This document shows positions 58,498-64,000 of a DNA stretch of 64,000 nt, in pieces. A program made the position numbers and the translations under genes. Source of the stretch: Lentinula raphanica (Eukaryota; Basidiomycota; Agaricomycetes; Agaricales; Omphalotaceae); contig JANVFP010000002.1 in NCBI GenBank assembly GCA_027919835.1, positions 1,984,001 to 2,048,000 on the forward strand. The letters are read 5' to 3'. The notes beneath the pieces are model-generated. The model searched no databases and was not told the DNA's origin. It saw only the letters and a program-made list of their open reading frames with translations. How positions within the stretch are numbered: the stretch's first letter is position 1; each line of letters begins with the position of its first letter.

Positions 58498-61400
58498 CTA
58501 CTCGATCACTAGATCTGGAGGCTGACCATCACCAGTCAAAGACACTTTCCCCTTTTCGTTCATCTCAGCGTCCTTGGTGCTGACATCGATACCTTTTTCG
58601 CGACAAGCCTGTTCTTCTTCGACAGACAAACCCAACTGATCCTTCGGGAACCACACCGTTCTCTGTGGACGAGACGCGGCGGGGTGTGAGAATCCGTACG
58701 AGTCTTCCGCGCGAGGAGCTTGACGATCGGGTGTAGGTTTAATCGAATCGTCCTCGTTCGTCTGACGCTCGACGTCGTTGTCGTTAGGCGAGGATTTGAG
58801 TTTAAGACGATCGTCGTCGACACTGGTGCCACGGACGCCCTTGCTTTCTACTCTGTCCATATCATCCTTGGTACGCGAGCTCGGTCCAACCTCAGTACTA
58901 GCGGCAGGTTCTTCTTCTTCGTGATGCATTTTCTCGACCATCGAGAGAGGTAGAGCATGCTTGAGCGGGGTATACATGTTGTTGATGATGGTGTGGAAAA
59001 AGGCCTGATCACGAAATAACTCTTTAGCAATGATATTCGAACAAGCCGCACATCGAGAAAACTCACGGTGAAGATAAGCAAAACAATCATCAATGCACCT
59101 TCCGGTACGGCGCTGGCTGTATTATTCTCGTCCCGGGCCAAGAAGAATAATGCCGCGAGACAAACTTGCTCCACGTACAAGCCGACGAACAGGTGCTGAA
59201 TCGCCTTGGGGAAGAACAAACCCCCGGTGTCCGTGCTAAGGTCTTGCTGGTAAGCCCAGAGGAACAGGTACTTGTACAACATGTAGAAGGCGAAGAAAGT
59301 GGCACAGGCAAGACCGTTTATGATGGGTGCAATAATAGAATACCCAAGGGCTAGACCGAACAGATAAGTAGAAGAACATAAAGGAACGCAGAGATGAACA
59401 TACCAATGGTGGTAAGGAGCGTCGTGTTTGGGAACAATGTGCCCCAAGCAACATTTCTCTTTCCATACTTGATACCCCAGATACTACGCGGAGTGCTGCC
59501 CAGCAAGACGAGTTTGACGTAGTATATCACAAGCGCTACGATTTGCAAGAAACCCCCTGCGGTACCGGAGAGACCTTGAAGAATTATATATCTAGAAAGA
59601 CATGAGCCTAGCTGCAGCTTTCAGGGATTTGCTCGAACTCACGTCAAGAAGAAAATCGATGCTTGGGGTAAGTTGCTCGCCAACGTAGACGGAATACTCG
59701 TAGGATTCGACGTGAGTGTTTGGAGCGAGGCAATGATACCCGATGATAGCGTGACGATCAAGAACGAATGCTTTGCGATACTCAGTGGCTTTGACGAAGA
59801 AGAGGTGTGAAGAGATTGCTTACGATAACTTGGAACATGTAGAACCTAGTCATCAGACTGAGTTCCACTCCACTACGTTTCGGTATCCCTTCGAACTTAG
59901 CAAGGAGGCGGAGAACAATGGGCAGCAGCATCATCAAAACTGCAAGCAAGACTGGAGGTAAGATACCCTATAACAGTGTAAGTGTGTGTGCGCATTCAAA
60001 TGGAGCTGCAGTGAATACCTGAATGATTCCGATAACCACCGAGGGCAGGTCGCATAGCCATGATAACCACGCTTCCTTTGAACAGACGGACTGGATATTG
60101 GAAATGGTACCGATGAAAGCGACTGCAAAATGTCGGTAAATATGATTTAGGAGATAAAGAGATGAAACACACCAGGAATAGCCCAGAAGACGATCAGTGC
60201 GATGGTGATAGCCCAACTAATGGCGATGCGGATGTTGATTTCGAATGGGTTCAAGGATAGGTTACTCCAGATCACATCTGAGGGACTGATTTCGAGATAT
60301 CTCCTGCTCATCCTATACGGTTCGTGATGGATGAGAGATTGACCGGCCAAATGTGCAGAAATCTGTTTGCGGAAGGTGATAAAGGCACTGTTGCAAACGG
60401 GGTAAGCGTCGTCCATTCCGGCGGGTCCATCGACCGACTCCCGTTCTACAGGTCCGTCTTCTTGAGTCTTAGAAGGAGTCTTTTTGGCCTTGCGTTTGAC
60501 AACGTTCCCGACTTTCCCCACCGTTCCAATGATACCACCTTGACCACCGAAATCATCGTCGCTATCGTCATCAAACTCGGGATGGAAGCTACGGAGGCGA
60601 GACTGAGCACTATAGCCAGGTATTTTGGAACGACCGGCTTCGAGTAACTCGTTGCATACTCGGATTTCGGAGCGTGCCCATTCGATGGAATCAACTTTTT
60701 CGCCGAATAGACCAAGGAAACCGAGTTTGTGGGTTGGGCGTTCTTCCTCAGGAACAGCTGCTGACGAGGGTTGTGCCTCCGCGTCTATGACGCGAAATGA
60801 GCACGGACAGCGGATATTAGTCTTAAAGGAGGCTGACCTTTCTCTTTGCTAGCTTGCTTCTCGGCCTTTAGTCGTCGTTTGGCCGCAATGCGGAGAAGTT
60901 TGTTCTCTGCGCTCTCAAGTTTGTTGCAAGCCTTGAGACGCCTGTCATAGAGATCAGGTAGCTCCTTGAGATTCCTGGAATGATTTTTGTTTGATCAACA
61001 CTGAAGGCACGGATTGGATGAGATGAGTTCTGGTCCCACCTGTTTATCCAGATATTCTTGACGCCACCTGGCAATACATCGAAAACCTTGTGTAACGCTG
61101 AGTGACTGAGATACTTTTGAGGAATGCCGGTGATAAGGACAGTGTTGGCTTGAACGCTTTTTGAATGCGAGGAATCAATGAGATGATATTGTCGTGTGTA
61201 GAGCCAATGTCTCATCTCCTTCCACACGATAAAAAATATCCATCCTGTTCACGAAATCAGCGTGAAATATGGGAAGAATATGAGTGTGGGACCAACCAGT
61301 AAAAAGCCAGACCATGATGATGTGGGCAGCATAGCGAGTTGATTTATCAGGGGCAACGTTCCCGAAGATGAACCTATTCAATTTGGTGTTACCACTGACT

Positions 61401-61789
61401 TGCGTGCCAACGCTGGTCACAGGGAGCAGGACGATCCACGAAAGGATCCAGATAGGGAGGAAAATGACAACCATCATACGCAGATAGCGCACGAAAAAGT
61501 AGGCGTCGAGACCATTGGCAGCTTTGATGTCTTGGTGGTTGGAATTGAATACTGCGAGAGGCCAAGATAAGGCGTTGATAAGACCCAAGGCTCTCTTCGA
61601 GCCAGAGGTAAGAGGTTGAATTCGATTCTTTTTGGGGGGCACATAAGTTCTGGGTTCGTAAATCGCTTTGAAATAAGGGCGAATGAGGGTGAAGATACCA
61701 ATCTCAATGCCGAAAACAGCAGCATTGAAGACGAGTGCGGTGACGAAGGTGGCAGTGGACGCAGAGGTCGCACTGGAGATGCTGGACAT
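58498..61789 (-). CDS. CSC1/OSCA-like (DUF221) hyperosmolality-gated cation channel
   Basis: A large multi-pass membrane protein. The start at 61789 gives MSSISSATSASTATFVTALVFNAAVFGIEIGIFTLIRPYFKAIYEPR (first helix). Further N-terminal helices are YFFVRYLRMMVVIFLPIWILSWIVLLPV and a segment after ARYAAHIIMVWLF. A cytosolic domain (VLITGIPQKYLSHSALHKVFDVLPGGVKNIWI to NSAFITFRKQISAHLAGQSL) precedes the channel region: PSDVIWSNLSLNPFEINIRIAISWAITIALIVFWAIP, LPSVVIGIIQGILPPVLLAVLMMLLP and YIILQGLSGTAGGFLQI. The tail is charged and ends LVIE at 58498. All three DUF221 parts are in order. Related proteins open on osmotic or mechanical stress. About ten introns. Confidence 0.92.
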
Positions 61790-64000
61790 GGTGGCGAGAA
61801 GAAAAGAAAAAAATCTACGTCCTTTGACAGAAGTGGGACCTGTCTATAAACCGAACAAAAAGTTCGACTAACGTCATGAATGGAGCGTGGACAGGGGGCG
61901 CATACGTGGGAAAATGTACGTAAGCGGTAATACCGATGGTTCGCCTTGTATTTTCGCTCAGTCCAGGCTCAGTCTTCCAAGTTCTCCAGCTCAAAAAAGT
62001 TGTCTTCATCCTTTCTTCTCCCCCAATTCTTCCCAATTTTCAACGATAACTGGTCATCGTCAGTCAGTTTACGCCGGAATTAGTATTCCAAATTCTGCAA
62101 ACTGTCAACAATGAGAATATTTTCCGTCAAAAATATCATCGTACCTGTACATGTCATCGCTTGCTTGCTTGGTGTAACTCTGGAGTCTGATGAGCTCTGA
62201 TGCCACCAATGATGGCATTCACGCACGCCCCAAACCCCGAACATTGCACCTTTCGGAGGTGCAGCAACTTCGAACAACTCTCGAGGCTGTTCGGAACACA
62301 GTCCAGTGACGGTACTTGGTTGACGGTGAGCTTAGTTTCCAGTCAGCTATGCAATTCACAACGATAAGAATGACACCATTCACGACTATGATAGGCTACA
62401 TGCTAATAACCAGAGTTTATTCTAGTTAGAAGCTGAAGCTGACTTCAATCGACAATTGCAAACACTCAACTCAATCCTTCGCAGCGCTGTGTGTTCGCTC
62501 AACCTCATTCGGGCTGTCATTCAATTGAAAAGCTGTGTACTGTACCCGACTCGATTCATCGTAGACATCATGAGTATGTCTAGTCCAGCCTGTTGAACTA
62601 CTCCTTTCCAGAATCTCTAGGCCAGCGATTCTTCCATTCAAGGGGAACTCATCTAGACAAGAGTAAGACCCTGATCGCACGATTGGATAAACCATCGAAG
62701 ACACCATGGAGATAGCCCTACTTTGTTCAACCTACTATCATGCATCTCGAGCTCCGTACTCACTGTAGTTGTGGCAGGTAACTTGGCCACTCGACTTTCG
62801 CTCCATTCGATATACGGATACGTCTGCGAGATACGTACGCTCCAGCTAATGAGGATACTGATTCATTGTGGTATATGGCACTGATTATCGTGTTCGATGG
62901 GAAGACGGGAAGTTCTCCGCCAGAGTTGTCACTGAACCACGATTAGGGAAAGTGTTCGTTATGTGGGACCAGGCACGAAGAACTCGAACGCAAGGAAGGG
63001 ACTCAGAATAGTAGAACACCTACCACGAAGTATCAAGATGAGAGAAAACCCCTTGATAGTGACACCAGGTACCTGGTCCACCAAAAAGGTCAAATTTGAG
63101 AGGAAATAGGTCTCGAGTCAGTATAGCTCGAAGACCTCGCTTTGGGAGAGGTACATTCATAATCTAGGTTCTCCTTGATTATCAACATTGTGTAGAATTT
63201 CTGTGAACTCCTGAATAAAAACTCATTGATTCGCAAGAGGATCAGTGAAGGTGAGAGCACAATCATTATGATTATACCAAGTTTTTGGGCGTTGGTTTGG
63301 GCGTTAGTGCAATTGAATCTCTCCAATTTTTGCGGATCTCGATGCAGAGCCACGGTTCATATTCGTTCTTGGTCAATCCTCAGGGCGAGAAAACCATGCT
63401 GGTGGCAGTTAAACTTGTTGGTCATTCCTGAGGCGCTAGACGAGCTAGCAGTGGCACGGCGGCAGTTTGAATTTTAGCGCCCATTTAGCGCTCCATCATC
63501 TGAAGGTCTAGGCCCTAAATCCAAGTTCAATCCCAATCCCATCTCATCGCGTACAAGACTTTAACTTAAACCAAGCACTCTTGCTCGCTGTTTGCTTCAG
63601 TTATCTTCTGCATGCATTGCAATGACTGGGCTCTCGCACTTCGGAGGATCAAGGTTAGAGGCCGAATAGGTACGTATTCCGACATGTCTCTTGAGTCTTC
63701 TCGCGAAAGAACTCAGAGTTTTCGGCCGGTTGGTCACAGCTTAGGTTATTTCCAACGATTCCTTCTCTGTGAATAAGCTATTGATATATGATACAAGGGA
63801 TTCACAGATGATGGATATCGTTCTACGATGCGAAGGCTCCTACATGCTGGCGAGCACGATGTTTCTAAAGGTAAAGTCCGAGGTTCACCTATTTCCTTCT
63901 ATCTTCAAACACGTTCTCATTGCGTTCTCAGGATGACTGAACCATCTATGAATACAGTCACTCTCTTTCGCTGCCGTAGTCGGGGCCGGAGAATACAAAG
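61790..64000. other. Right end of the window, no supported gene
   Basis: The CSC1 promoter lies just after 61789. Short open frames at 62471-62707 (-) and 63226-63477 (+) lack domains. At 63620-64000, small exon-like pieces with plausible GT/AG sites occur but do not keep one frame. Confidence 0.4.

Noticed and set aside
63620..64000. Exon-like pieces (for example MRRLLHAGEHDVSK) with GT/AG borders
   Set aside because: They do not join into a single frame inside the window, so a partial gene at the edge cannot be supported.
1..64000. CRISPR arrays, bacterial operons or prophage
   Set aside because: The window is eukaryotic with spliceosomal introns; the tandem repeats seen are transposon ends or coding repeats with no spacer structure.

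Overview
The window is nuclear DNA from a filamentous fungus, most likely an Agaricomycete (Basidiomycota). Genes are broken by many short introns of about 45-70 nt with GTRNGT donors and CTNAC-type branch sites. The families present are typical of mushroom-forming fungi: DUF6534 and DUF6593 proteins, a CBM1-GH5 cellulase, a fungal P450 and a MULE-type transposase. All exon models were joined by eye, so internal junctions are approximate. The species cannot be named from the sequence.

Layout. 1-6.1 kb: a 4.85-kb Mutator-like (MULE) DNA transposon carrying an intron-containing transposase, with terminal inverted repeats, 21-bp subterminal repeats and an 11-bp target-site duplication (TSD). 6.3-9.7 kb: a MYND zinc-finger gene whose second intron holds a 1.13-kb non-autonomous relative of that transposon. 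10.1-19.8 kb: a ubiquitin-specific protease (-), the cytosolic Fe-S assembly WD40 protein Cia1 (-), a secreted GH5 endoglucanase (+) and histidinol-phosphate aminotransferase (-). 20.3-24.2 kb: an acidic-repeat/coiled-coil protein of unknown function, broken copies of it, and an F-box/LRR-like protein. 24.6-29.8 kb: a NIPA magnesium transporter (+) and a cytochrome P450 (-). 30.1-30.9 kb: a hAT-like miniature element. 31.6-37 kb: a DUF6534 membrane protein, another multi-pass membrane protein and a DUF6593 protein. 37.3-44.4 kb: an oxysterol-binding protein (+), acetyl-CoA hydrolase (-) and the GPI-anchor GlcNAc transferase PIG-A/Gpi3 (-).

45.3-52.2 kb is the most unusual accessory region. 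Three tandem paralogues encode small secreted proteins with a shared signal peptide, repeated dibasic (Kex2-type) sites followed by proline-rich segments, one conserved intron, two cysteines and a conserved C-terminal RRRxDSWSD motif. Each has a TATAAAAG box 173-176 bp before its ATG. Two inverted-repeat elements and one 0.42-kb indel interrupt the array. Because the paralogues show the empty sites, the insertions can be read directly.

52.4-64 kb: a secreted intradiol dioxygenase (-), an FCP1/NIF-like HAD protein (+), a secreted or membrane-anchored orphan (-), a fourth type of inverted-repeat element with GTACT-rich ends, and a CSC1/OSCA-like channel (-). The last 2.2 kb has no gene I can support.

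In all, six DNA transposons or miniature elements are delimited here by inverted termini plus direct-repeat flanks, and two of them sit in or next to transcribed host genes. The housekeeping genes show no operon-like co-function. The biology worth following is the MULE family and the secreted-protein array.
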